From positions 1 to 14,577 of the forward strand of contig NZ_JADEXF010000006.1 in the NCBI RefSeq assembly GCF_015207245.1: a DNA stretch of 14,577 nucleotides, written 5' to 3'. The notes under the pieces are model-generated. The model worked only from the letters and a program-made list of their open reading frames with translations. It had not been told where the DNA came from and ran no database searches. Position 1 is the stretch's first letter, and every line of letters starts with the position of its first letter. This DNA is from Nostoc cf. edaphicum LEGE 07299 (GTDB taxonomy: Bacteria; Cyanobacteriota; Cyanobacteriia; Cyanobacteriales; Nostocaceae). Both the position numbers and the translations under genes were made by a program. Positions 1 through 6,664 of this stretch are shown one piece after another.

Positions 1-106
1 GAATTACTGGTTGATAAATTAAAGATTAGGTAAAGACATAATGAAACTACTTAGAGCAGATTCAATCTCACATACTAATAAGTTGGATTAAGAGAAATTT
101 GTTAGC

Positions 107-880
107 TTACTCAAAGCTTATGGCTGCATTTACAGCAGTTGCGATCGCATTTTTAACAGCGATATCTTTTTGTTCTAGAATGATATTTTCACTATCAGTA
201 CGCGAAGCAACTACACCGCAAATAGCAGCAGCAGCAAAATTATACACTCCTGCCATTTTGAATAGTGTGCCGCATTCCATCTCGTAATTCAAGATATTTA
301 AGCGCCGATATTCTTCTGTAATGCCATGTAGCGATCGCATTAAATTTGGATTGGCGGAATCAGTGCGTTCTTGTCCTTCGTAAAAAGTATCAACTGATGC
401 CGTAATTCCGATGTAATGTTCAACCTTTAATTCTCGTGCAGCTTTAACTAAAGCGACTGTCAAAAAAGGATCGGCTGCGGCTGGATACTCCACAGGTGCA
501 ATGTCATTCGCTGCACCTTGGCGACACAATGCTGCACTGCTAATAACAACACTACCGACTGGTATATAAGATTGGATGGAACCGCAAGTACCAATGCGAA
601 TAATTTGCCGGATTCCTACTTGTATCAACTCATTGACAACAATACTTAATGAAGGCGCACCCATACCACTTGTAGCTGATAAGATGCTGCGGCCATTAGG
701 CAAGTATCCCACATAGCTATTAAGTCCGCGATTTTCTGACAACAAGCGTACATCTTGTAAATAAGTTTGGGCAATTAGACGCGATCGCTCTGGATCGCCA
801 GATAATAAGGCAATGCTGGGAGGTGATGAACCTAAATTATCTTGCCCAAAGCCAATGTGATAAAAGCGTTTACCAGTCAT
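107..880 (-). CDS. udp: Uridine phosphorylase (nucleoside phosphorylase family)
   Basis: The 257-residue product matches the hexameric uridine phosphorylase family (E. coli Udp is 253 aa) along its whole length. These enzymes cleave uridine with phosphate to uracil and ribose-1-phosphate in cytosolic pyrimidine salvage. Visible family signatures are SGDPER (residues 27-32, phosphate-binding Gly28 and Arg32), RIGTCGS (95-101, with the phosphate/ribose residues Arg95 and Thr98), GQER (169-172, with the uracil-recognising Gln170 and Arg172) and YEME (199-202, ribose-binding Glu200/Met201/Glu202). All expected active-site residues are present, and Gln plus Arg in the base pocket favour uridine over purines. 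The ATG at 880 places the N-terminus where the family starts, although no strong Shine-Dalgarno sequence precedes it. The gene diverges from the EF-G paralogue. A broader pyrimidine or purine nucleoside specificity cannot be excluded. Confidence 0.9.
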   Translation of the reverse strand: MTGKRFYHIGFGQDNLGSSPPSIALLSGDPERSRLIAQTYLQDVRLLSENRGLNSYVGYLPNGRSILSATSGMGAPSLSIVVNELIQVGIRQIIRIGTCGSIQSYIPVGSVVISSAALCRQGAANDIAPVEYPAAADPFLTVALVKAARELKVEHYIGITASVDTFYEGQERTDSANPNLMRSLHGITEEYRRLNILNYEMECGTLFKMAGVYNFAAAAICGVVASRTDSENIILEQKDIAVKNAIATAVNAAISFE

Positions 881-898
881 AGAGTTGAGAGTAACGAT

Positions 899-932
899 CG
901 CCCCAGCAATATAATACGCTAGGGCGTTTTTT
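899..932 (+). terminator. Terminator-like hairpin with T6 run between divergent genes
   Basis: CGCCCCAGC (899-907) pairs with GCTAGGGCG (918-926), with one C/A mismatch and a 10-nt loop, and is followed directly by TTTTTT (927-932). This is the layout of an intrinsic terminator read on the plus strand. No plus-strand gene lies upstream in the window, so it would stop antisense or read-through transcripts before the EF-G promoter. It could instead be a 5' leader hairpin of the udp transcript. The structure is seen in the sequence; the function is inferred. Confidence 0.4.
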
Positions 933-989
933 AAACTTTACCTAAAATCTTCTCCTTCCCATATCTGAAGTTGTCTTTCAGCCGCAACT

Positions 990-1018
990 ATATACTACAT
1001 ATATAATACAAAGTATAT
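990..1018 (+). promoter_or_regulatory. Candidate promoter -10 box inside an inverted repeat, upstream of EF-G paralogue
   Basis: A consensus TATAAT lies at 1002-1007, about 60 nt before the EF-G start codon. It sits between the arms of a perfect 7-bp inverted repeat, ATATACT (990-996) and AGTATAT (1012-1018). No good -35 hexamer is found at 16-18 nt; TTGTCT (971-976) is too far away. An activator-dependent or weak promoter, or a regulator binding across the -10 box, would fit. AT-rich repeats of this length can also arise by chance. Confidence 0.4.
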
Positions 1019-1036
1019 CACCACTCATATGGTGAT
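1017..1036 (+). promoter_or_regulatory. Perfect inverted repeat in the EF-G leader (operator or leader hairpin)
   Basis: ATCACCA (1017-1023) and TGGTGAT (1030-1036) form a perfect 7-bp dyad with a 6-nt spacer. It begins about 10 nt after the candidate -10 box, so at or just after the expected transcription start, and ends 17 nt before the Shine-Dalgarno sequence. That position suits a repressor operator or a short 5' stem-loop. Its left arm overlaps the right arm of the repeat around the -10 box by two bases. No known regulator motif was recognised. Confidence 0.35.
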
Positions 1037-1065
1037 TGTTTGTCGCTTGAACAAAAGGAAATTTT

Positions 1066-3090
1066 ATGATTCCCCGAACACGCATCCGAAATATTGGTAT
1101 CTCTGCCCACATCAACTCTGGTAAAACTACGTTGTCAGAGCGAATTCTCTTCTACACGGGCAGAATCCACGCTATTGAGGAAGTGCGGGGAGGCGGTAAG
1201 GGTGCAACGATGGATTTTATGCCAGAAGAAAAGCTGCATGGTATAACCATCACTTCTGCTGCTACCACCTGCCAATGGCACGACACCCAAATCAACCTGA
1301 TTGATACACCTGGACACGTAGATTTCACAATTGAAGTGGAACGCGCTCTGCGGGTATTGGATGGGGCAGTGATGGTGCTGTGTGCTGTGGCGGGTGTGCA
1401 GTCCCAGTCGATTACGGTGGATCGGCAAATGAAGCGCTACCGTGTGCCGCGTTTGGCGTTCATCAACAAAATGGATCGGACGGGAGCAGATCCATTTCGT
1501 GTAGTACAAGGAATACGCGATCGCTTGCAACTAAATGCGGTATTACTCCAGTATCCTATCGGTAGTGAAGGCCAATTCCAGGGAGTCATTGACCTAGTGG
1601 AAATGACTGCTGACTACTTTGAAGGTGAAAACGGGGAAAACCGCGTGAAAAAGCCAATTCCCGAATCTCTTAGGGATGAGGCGCAACAGGCACGCGACAA
1701 GCTGCTAGATGCTTTGTCGTTGTTCTCAGAACCGATGACTGGGATGCTACTTGCGGGTGAGGAGATTCCTAAAGAGTTTATTTGGGAAACCATTCGACAG
1801 GCAACCTTGAGCCTAGAATTCACACCTGTACTGCTGGGTTCGGCATTCAAAAATAAAGGAGTGCAAAATTTATTGGATGCAGTTGCACTCTATCTACCAT
1901 CTCCCGTGGATAGAGAAGTGGTTAAAACCGCAGAGTCGGTGAGTGTCTACCCTAACCCCGATGCTTCTTTGGTGGCATTGGCATTTAAACTCACCGTTGA
2001 ATCCTTTGGGCAGTTGACTTATACCCGGATTTACTCTGGGACGCTCAAACCCGGCGATACCGTCTACAACTCGCGGACAGAACAACGAGTGCAAATCGGT
2101 CGCTTGGTGAGAATGCACGCCAATAAGCGAGAAGAGGTAAAAGTTGCCGTTGCTGGGGATATTGTGGCTCTGTTGAGTGTGGATTGTGCTTCTGGTGATA
2201 CATTCTGTTCTGGGGAACCACTGGTATCTCTAGAGAAGATGTTTGTGCCAGAACCAGTGATTACGCTGGCAATTACGCCCAAAAAACAGGAAGATAGCGA
2301 TCGCCTTTCCAAAGCACTCAATCGCTTTCAAAGGGAAGATCCCACCTTCCGGTTGAGTATCGACCCCGAATCAGGCGCGACTCTGATTTCTGGGATGGGC
2401 GAACTCCACTTGGAAATCTACCTCGAACGCATCCAACGGGAATATAATGCCGAGGTCTATGTTGGTACTCCCGCCGTGGCGTACCGGGAAACCATTAGGC
2501 AGCAAGCTACTTTTGACTACCGATTCAAAAAACAGTCAGGCGGCCCCGGTCAATACGCCCATATTACTGGGTGGATTGAACCCACAGATCAGCCGTTTGT
2601 CTTTGAGAATCGGGTGGCTGGGGGTGCGATTCCCAAAGAATATATCCCGGCGTGTGAGAAAGGTTGCCGTGAGGCGATGCAATCAGGACAGCTGGAAGGC
2701 TATCCGGTAACTGGGGTGAAAGTCGTTTTGGATGGTGGTTCTTATCACCCAATTGACTCTTCAGAATTGGCTTTCCGGTCAGCATCCCATCAGGCAATTG
2801 AGGGTGCGATGCCTACGGCGGGCTACGCCTACGCCAAAGCTAAACCCTACATCCGCGAACCCATCATGCTTGTAGAAGTGGAAACACCCAACGATTTCAT
2901 GGGAAGGGTTCAGGGTGACTTATCCTCCCGTCGGGGTTTATTGTTGGGTTCCGAGACAATGCAGGGATACACGGTGATTCGGGCGGAAGTACCGCTAGCG
3001 CGAATGTTTGGGTATTCTACAGAATTGCGATCGCTTACTTCTGGTATGGCTACTTTTTCAATGGAGTTTGCCTGCTATCGCCAGTCCTAG
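1066..3090 (+). CDS. fusA: Elongation factor G paralogue, mitochondrial EF-G1/spdEFG1-like
   Basis: This 674-residue translational GTPase has the five-domain EF-G layout. EF-G moves tRNA and mRNA through the ribosome using GTP. Motifs seen are the P-loop AHINSGKT (14-21), switch I HGIT (58-61), DTPGH (80-84), NKMD (134-137), SAF (259-261), and the domain IV loop SYHPIDSSE with His561 at the position of E. coli His583. The wording ([54 protein letters not shown]) matches mitochondrial EF-G1 and the spd-type factors better than standard bacterial EF-G. Odd points are Asn17 where the P-loop normally has Asp, and His58 where switch I normally has Arg. Cys106 is at the site of the oxidation-sensitive Cys of Synechocystis EF-G. 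AAAGGAA (1054-1060) sits 5 nt before the ATG. It is probably an extra, not the housekeeping, EF-G, because ribosomal protein genes are not nearby. Confidence 0.9.
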   Translation: MIPRTRIRNIGISAHINSGKTTLSERILFYTGRIHAIEEVRGGGKGATMDFMPEEKLHGITITSAATTCQWHDTQINLIDTPGHVDFTIEVERALRVLDGAVMVLCAVAGVQSQSITVDRQMKRYRVPRLAFINKMDRTGADPFRVVQGIRDRLQLNAVLLQYPIGSEGQFQGVIDLVEMTADYFEGENGENRVKKPIPESLRDEAQQARDKLLDALSLFSEPMTGMLLAGEEIPKEFIWETIRQATLSLEFTPVLLGSAFKNKGVQNLLDAVALYLPSPVDREVVKTAESVSVYPNPDASLVALAFKLTVESFGQLTYTRIYSGTLKPGDTVYNSRTEQRVQIGRLVRMHANKREEVKVAVAGDIVALLSVDCASGDTFCSGEPLVSLEKMFVPEPVITLAITPKKQEDSDRLSKALNRFQREDPTFRLSIDPESGATLISGMGELHLEIYLERIQREYNAEVYVGTPAVAYRETIRQQATFDYRFKKQSGGPGQYAHITGWIEPTDQPFVFENRVAGGAIPKEYIPACEKGCREAMQSGQLEGYPVTGVKVVLDGGSYHPIDSSELAFRSASHQAIEGAMPTAGYAYAKAKPYIREPIMLVEVETPNDFMGRVQGDLSSRRGLLLGSETMQGYTVIRAEVPLARMFGYSTELRSLTSGMATFSMEFACYRQS

Positions 3091-3108
3091 CATCTTGAAG
3101 TAGCTTTT

Positions 3109-3140
3109 AGGGACACAGTTAGGCTGTGTCCCTTTCAATT
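3109..3140 (+). terminator. Stem-loop after the EF-G gene, probable terminator
   Basis: AGGGACACAG (3109-3118) and CTGTGTCCCT (3124-3133) form a perfect 10-bp stem with a 5-nt loop, starting 19 nt after the EF-G stop. The following TTTCAATTATT is only moderately T-rich, so termination may be partial. The Shine-Dalgarno sequence of the next gene begins 11 nt after the stem, so read-through transcripts would carry this hairpin in the GNAT leader. Confidence 0.6.
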
Positions 3141-3154
3141 ATTAGGAGGTTTTT

Positions 3155-3910
3155 GTGCTTATTTTGAGAACTCTGCAACCTGGAGATGAAGTATCGCTGG
3201 AAGCATTTCTCTTGCAATACACTGATACTTCTATGTTTTTGCGCTCTAATTGGCGAGCGGCGGGACTGCTTGACCAAGGTGCCAGATTTCAAGGAACTTA
3301 CGTAGCAGCCTACATAGATGAGACTATAGTGGCAGTTGCAGCCCATTTTTGGAATGGGATGATCGTAGTCCAAGCACCTATACATCTGACAGAGGTGGTG
3401 CAAGCAGTTGTGGCACAATCTGGACGTGCCATCTCTGGAATTAGTGGCCCAGCAGCACAAGTTGAAGCGACAAAAAGCATTTTGGGATTTAGCAACCGAC
3501 CAACTCAGCTTGATGAGGCTGGGATATTGTTTTCTCTAGGATTACGAGACTTGCAAATACCTGAAGTTTTAGCATCGGCAAAGGTGCAGTGTCGTTTGCC
3601 GCATCCAGATGAGTTGGAATTACTGGGCGAGTGGTGTGCTACTTATAGTGTGGAAACTTTAGGACGAAAAGATACTCCCAATTTAAGACTTGATTGCGAT
3701 CGCATAATTGAAGCACGTCAAGCTATGGAAATGCATTGGATTTTGGTAGAAGAAGATACCCCAGTTTCCTACTCTGCTTTCAATGCCAGCTTACCTGATA
3801 TTGTGCAAATTGGTGGAGTGTGGACACCGCCAGGGCTGCTTATATTTCTCTTTTTCTGGATTTGCTGGAATTTCTTTTGTAGTTTTTACCGAATTAATCA
3901 TAATACTTGA
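3155..3910 (+). pseudogene. GNAT acetyltransferase gene with deleted acetyl-CoA-binding core
   Basis: The reading frame starts with GTG, 4 nt after a strong AGGAGGT (3144-3150), and encodes 251 residues. Residues 1-226 look like a two-part GNAT protein of the type with a GNAT-like N-terminal half and a catalytic C-terminal half; the later part carries VSYSAFNASLPDIVQIGGVWTP strand motifs that normally lead into motif A. After GGVWTPP (220-226) homology stops abruptly: there is no R/Q-x-x-G-x-G/A loop, and the frame ends with 25 hydrophobic, Phe/Trp-rich residues unlike a GNAT. Remnants of the missing C-terminus seem to survive in the two other frames: AAYISL at 3835-3852 and SGFAGISFVVFTE at 3855-3893. 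The simplest reading is an internal deletion of roughly 120-130 bp plus a frameshift. Acetyl-CoA binding is therefore unlikely. Translation signals are still intact, so a truncated product may be made. Confidence 0.7.
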
Positions 3911-3913
3911 ACT

Positions 3914-4795
3914 ATGAGCCAGTATCGTTTTAAACAGTCATTCTCTGATGATCCCAGCATAAGCGACAAGCTTTTTGACTTGATGGAAGCCACATTTCCC
4001 GGACTCACGAGTTTAGCAGAATGTGCAAGAAAACTAGGTGCATCCTGGGAAACAGCTTCAACTCCGTTTATTCACTTTCATGATGATATAGCTATTACCC
4101 ATGTGGGAGTGTTAGAAATTCCCATGCAAATTATGGGACAAAGGCTCACTGTCGGAGGAGTTCATGGAGTAGCTACCCGTGCAGAGTATCGCCGGAGAGG
4201 GTATTACCGCGAAGTAATGGAGGAAGTGCTAGGGTATTGCGATCGCGATCGCCTTTACGAAACTTTGGTACTGACGACACCACAGCCAGAGTTTTACCTA
4301 CCTTTTGGCTTTCGTGTTGTCGAAGAACACATCTTCAAAGTTAAGTGTAACTCCACAGGTGGCACTGATAGCTTCAGAATACTGGATTTTACAAATACTA
4401 AAGATTACACATTGCTACACAGACTTTTAGAAACACGCATTCCTGTCTCTAATATAGTTGGCGTAGTCAACGAAAAACCTGTGTTCTGTGTCAATGAAGG
4501 TAGTCGTCCTTTATACTATGCAGAAGATTTAGATTTAATCGCCTGTATGGAGATAGAAGATAACCGACTTCATCTTTTCGATTTAGTGACAACGCAGATA
4601 TGCCCTTTAAAGAATATTCTTAGTAAAATACCTCAATCCATTGAAGAAGTGGTGATTTACTTTAGTCCAGAACTTCTCGATGTTAAAGATGTGCAATCAT
4701 TTCCCCATAAATTTGATGAAACTGTGCTGATGGTTCGCGGTAACTTTGCGGCGGAGGGCGAGAAATTTATGCTACCCCGTTCTGCAAGGTGTTGA
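3914..4795 (+). CDS. GNAT-family N-acetyltransferase, Eis-like
   Basis: The 293-residue product carries one GNAT domain in its first half. The acetyl-CoA-binding motif A is visible as GGVHGVATRAEYRRRGYYR (81-99), with the R-x-x-G core at RRRGYY (93-98); a Tyr takes the place of the usual second small residue. The following PQPEFYLPFGFRVVEE is the usual GNAT motif B strand and helix. The second half (about 150-293) lacks clear motifs but resembles the extra domain of Eis-like acetyltransferases, though those are usually near 400 aa. The acetyl acceptor is unknown; small molecules such as aminoglycosides or polyamines, or proteins, are possible. The ATG lies 3 nt after the stop of the degraded GNAT gene and has no Shine-Dalgarno sequence, so its translation may depend on ribosomes finishing the upstream frame. 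Confidence 0.75.
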   Translation: MSQYRFKQSFSDDPSISDKLFDLMEATFPGLTSLAECARKLGASWETASTPFIHFHDDIAITHVGVLEIPMQIMGQRLTVGGVHGVATRAEYRRRGYYREVMEEVLGYCDRDRLYETLVLTTPQPEFYLPFGFRVVEEHIFKVKCNSTGGTDSFRILDFTNTKDYTLLHRLLETRIPVSNIVGVVNEKPVFCVNEGSRPLYYAEDLDLIACMEIEDNRLHLFDLVTTQICPLKNILSKIPQSIEEVVIYFSPELLDVKDVQSFPHKFDETVLMVRGNFAAEGEKFMLPRSARC

Positions 4796-4804
4796 GTCAC
4801 TCAA
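4792..4804. repeat. 13-bp palindrome over the GNAT stop codon
   Basis: TTGAGTCACTCAA is a perfect palindrome around a central C and includes the TGA stop of the GNAT gene (4793-4795). It lies about 50 nt before the Uma2 start. It has no GC-rich stem or T-run, so it is a poor terminator. It could be a binding site for a dimeric regulator or a chance palindrome. Confidence 0.25.
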
Positions 4805-4854
4805 AAACAATTGAATCATAATAGAACTGAGAGTTTCATCATCAGGATTGCTTT

Positions 4855-5688
4855 ATGATGTATCAAACTGACCCGCCGCGATCGCCAAAAGATGTATTGC
4901 CTACCATGTACGATCTTCCTAGTGAAGACCCAGAGGAGCCTGGTTTGCCCGATCAGTTTCATTTATTACAACCTCGTCTGTTAGACGAAACCTTTCGTCC
5001 ACCAAATTATCCTAGCGACGAGATATTCGTTGCTAGCGATCTGAATCTTTATTATGACCCGCGCTATCCACTGTGGTATAAGCGGCCAGATTGGTTTGCC
5101 GTTTTAGGTGTTTCTCGTCTCTATGAGCAACGGGATTTACGCTTAAGTTATGTTGTTTGGCAAGAGGGAGTTCATCCTTTTATTGTGGTTGAATTGCTGT
5201 CTCCAGGTACTGAAAAGGAAGACTTGGGGCAGACATTGCGCGATATTAAGCAACCACCAGGAAAATGGGAAGTGTATGAACAGATTCTGCGTGTGCCTTA
5301 TTATGTAGTATTTGATCGATACAAATATGAGTTCAGGGTATTTAAGTTAGACGGTAGTCGTTATGCTGAGATCGCACTGTCAGAGTCACGCTTCTGGATA
5401 CCAGAACTAGAATTAGGCTTGGGTGTTTGGCAGGGACGCTATCAAGATGTAGAACAGCCTTGGTTACGGTGGTATGATTGGACAGGCTGCTGGGTATTGA
5501 CTTCTACAGAACGAGAAAGTCAACGGGCTGAACAAGAAAGTCAACGGGCTGAACAAGAAAGTCAACGGGCTGAACAAGAAAGTCAACGGGCTGAACAGGA
5601 AAGCCAACGGGCTGAACAAGAAAGACAACGTGCCGAACGGTTGATTGCACAATTGCGATCGCTAGGTGTTGAACCCGATTTAGATTAG
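4855..5688 (+). CDS. Uma2-family (DUF820) PD-(D/E)xK protein with heptad coiled-coil tail
   Basis: Residues about 50-200 of this 277-residue protein match the Uma2/DUF820 family, which has a restriction-endonuclease-like fold and is greatly expanded in cyanobacteria. The family's nuclease-core pattern is visible: Asp62 (VASDLNLYYD), Pro78-Asp79 (KRPDW) and Glu113 in FIVVELLSPGTE, matching the usual PD...VVEVLSPST. The biological role of the family is not established. The N-terminus is Pro- and acid-rich, typical of one Uma2 subgroup. The C-terminus (221-262) is a tandem ESQRAEQ heptad repeat predicted to form a coiled coil and oligomerise. AGGA (4844-4847) lies 7 nt before the first of two adjacent ATG codons, so the first was chosen. 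It is convergent with the molybdoenzyme gene, with a 13-nt gap. Confidence 0.85.
   Translation: MMYQTDPPRSPKDVLPTMYDLPSEDPEEPGLPDQFHLLQPRLLDETFRPPNYPSDEIFVASDLNLYYDPRYPLWYKRPDWFAVLGVSRLYEQRDLRLSYVVWQEGVHPFIVVELLSPGTEKEDLGQTLRDIKQPPGKWEVYEQILRVPYYVVFDRYKYEFRVFKLDGSRYAEIALSESRFWIPELELGLGVWQGRYQDVEQPWLRWYDWTGCWVLTSTERESQRAEQESQRAEQESQRAEQESQRAEQESQRAEQERQRAERLIAQLRSLGVEPDLD
5515..5640 (+). repeat. In-frame 21-bp minisatellite, six units, encoding heptads
   Basis: Six adjacent 21-bp units run from 5515, each encoding ESQRAEQ or a close variant. Units 1-3 are identical base for base (GAAAGTCAACGGGCTGAACA plus A). Unit 4 differs by a silent CAG, unit 5 by AGC for AGT, and unit 6 reads ERQRAER. Near identity at synonymous positions points to recent duplication by slippage or recombination. 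Since the unit is exactly seven codons, copy-number changes keep both the frame and the coiled-coil register. Confidence 0.95.
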
Positions 5689-5701
5689 CTTTTTGCCTTT
5701 T

Positions 5702-6418
5702 TTATAGCCCTGCAAACCACTCATAGCCTTGATCCTCCCAATAGCCTTTAGTACCTAACAAATTGCTGACCAATGTAATTTGAGTTACCCACTTGCTTTG
5801 CTTGTAGCCCAGTTTAATTGGGGATGCTAGGCGCATCGGCGCACCATTATCAACTGATAGGGGTTGTCCATTCTTTTGATAAGCCATGAGAGTTTGGGGA
5901 TGTATGGCAGAAGCAAGATCCCAGCTTTCATAGTAGCCATCAGCAGATTTGAAGTAAACATAACGGACGTTTGACTTAGGTTGTACCAGCGCTACTAAAT
6001 CTCGTAATCGCACACCTCCCCATTGAACGATCGCAGCCCAGCCTTCAACACAGACATGGCGAATTACCATTGAAGTCAAGGGTAGTTTTTGAATATCTGC
6101 CATGCTCAATTGCATCGCATTATTGACCTCACCATCAATTATTAACCGAAACTGTGCCGGGTCAATTTGCGGGGTAAAGTCAAAGGTATTAACCAGCAAT
6201 TTATCTGCTTCTATAGCACTGACAGGAAATTCAGGTATAGGTTTTTGAGTTAGCAGAAGTGCTTCAAGACTTTGGTTTAGTGGCTCAGATATTTGCCGCA
6301 GATTATCTGAAAACAAATTTGTTCCACAGCCACCAAGAAGAAAGCCTACCCCTGAAAGTCCAGATACTTGCAGTAATCGACGACGGGATAATGTGCGTTT
6401 GGGAAGAATCAGACTCAT
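5702..6418 (-). CDS. Sulfite-oxidase-fold molybdopterin oxidoreductase, Tat-exported lipoprotein
   Basis: The 238-residue product is a minimal molybdopterin-binding SUOX-fold domain without the C-terminal dimerisation domain of eukaryotic sulfite oxidase. Cys123 in RHVCVEGW is at the position of the Mo-ligating Cys. WGGVRLRDL (133-141) and NGAPMRLASPIKLGYKQSKW (191-210) are the usual cofactor-binding segments. The N-terminus has a twin-arginine signal, SRRRLL (11-16), followed by a hydrophobic stretch and a lipobox-like LGGC ending at Cys31, so folded export by Tat and lipid anchoring are both likely. The substrate is unknown; sulfite oxidation or a YedY/MsrP-like reductase role are both possible. 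AGAGG (6423-6427, complement) lies 4 nt before the ATG. No haem or membrane partner gene is adjacent. Confidence 0.85.
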   Translation of the reverse strand: MSLILPKRTLSRRRLLQVSGLSGVGFLLGGCGTNLFSDNLRQISEPLNQSLEALLLTQKPIPEFPVSAIEADKLLVNTFDFTPQIDPAQFRLIIDGEVNNAMQLSMADIQKLPLTSMVIRHVCVEGWAAIVQWGGVRLRDLVALVQPKSNVRYVYFKSADGYYESWDLASAIHPQTLMAYQKNGQPLSVDNGAPMRLASPIKLGYKQSKWVTQITLVSNLLGTKGYWEDQGYEWFAGL

Positions 6419-6664
6419 AAAACCTCTACAGAAACATAGATTTCACTAAACAGACGCTTGCTACCTTCAAGGCAAGTAAGGAATGAGCAATTGTAAACAG
6501 TATGACAGTAGGAACAGCGATCGAATCAATCATGCCTGTTTAGAACTAGTCAGCCCAGGTACAGTCTAAATAAATGAATAATTAAGGGTTTGACTATTGT
6601 ATAATCTGGCTTGCGAGTCAACTCTACTTTGCTCCTCAATGTAAGAATTGAAGGCGGTTGAACC
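6419..6664. promoter_or_regulatory. Divergent promoter region between molybdoenzyme and dual kinase
   Basis: This 246-nt gap holds no credible ORF. TATAAT at 6600-6605 is the best -10 box for the kinase gene and would give a leader of about 50 nt, but no good -35 is found 16-18 nt upstream. A TTGACT at 6590-6595 is only 4 nt away from it. AAGGCGG (6651-6657) is the likely Shine-Dalgarno of the kinase gene. A weak imperfect hairpin (CTTGC 6457-6461 with GCAAG 6472-6476) lies on the molybdoenzyme side. I found no GTA-N8-TAC (NtcA) site. Confidence 0.4.

Noticed and set aside
1..106. Possible gene or terminator at the left edge
   Set aside because: No frame with coding character, no stable hairpin and no promoter pair was found in these bases downstream of udp.
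1135..1530. 131-codon minus-strand ORF inside the EF-G gene
   Set aside because: It lies fully antisense to well-conserved GTPase-domain codons, has no ribosome site that I can see, and its protein resembles nothing known.
5515..5640. Tandem repeats as a CRISPR array
   Set aside because: The units are directly adjacent with no unique spacers and are translated in frame.
5464..5652. Minus-strand ORF with repeated LTFLFSP units
   Set aside because: It is the antisense reading of the 21-bp tandem repeat in the Uma2 gene; the pattern follows from the repeat and the protein has no other support.
6590..6605. TTGACT plus TATAAT as a standard sigma-70 promoter for the kinase
   Set aside because: The two hexamers are separated by only 4 nt, so TTGACT cannot serve as the -35 box of that -10 box.
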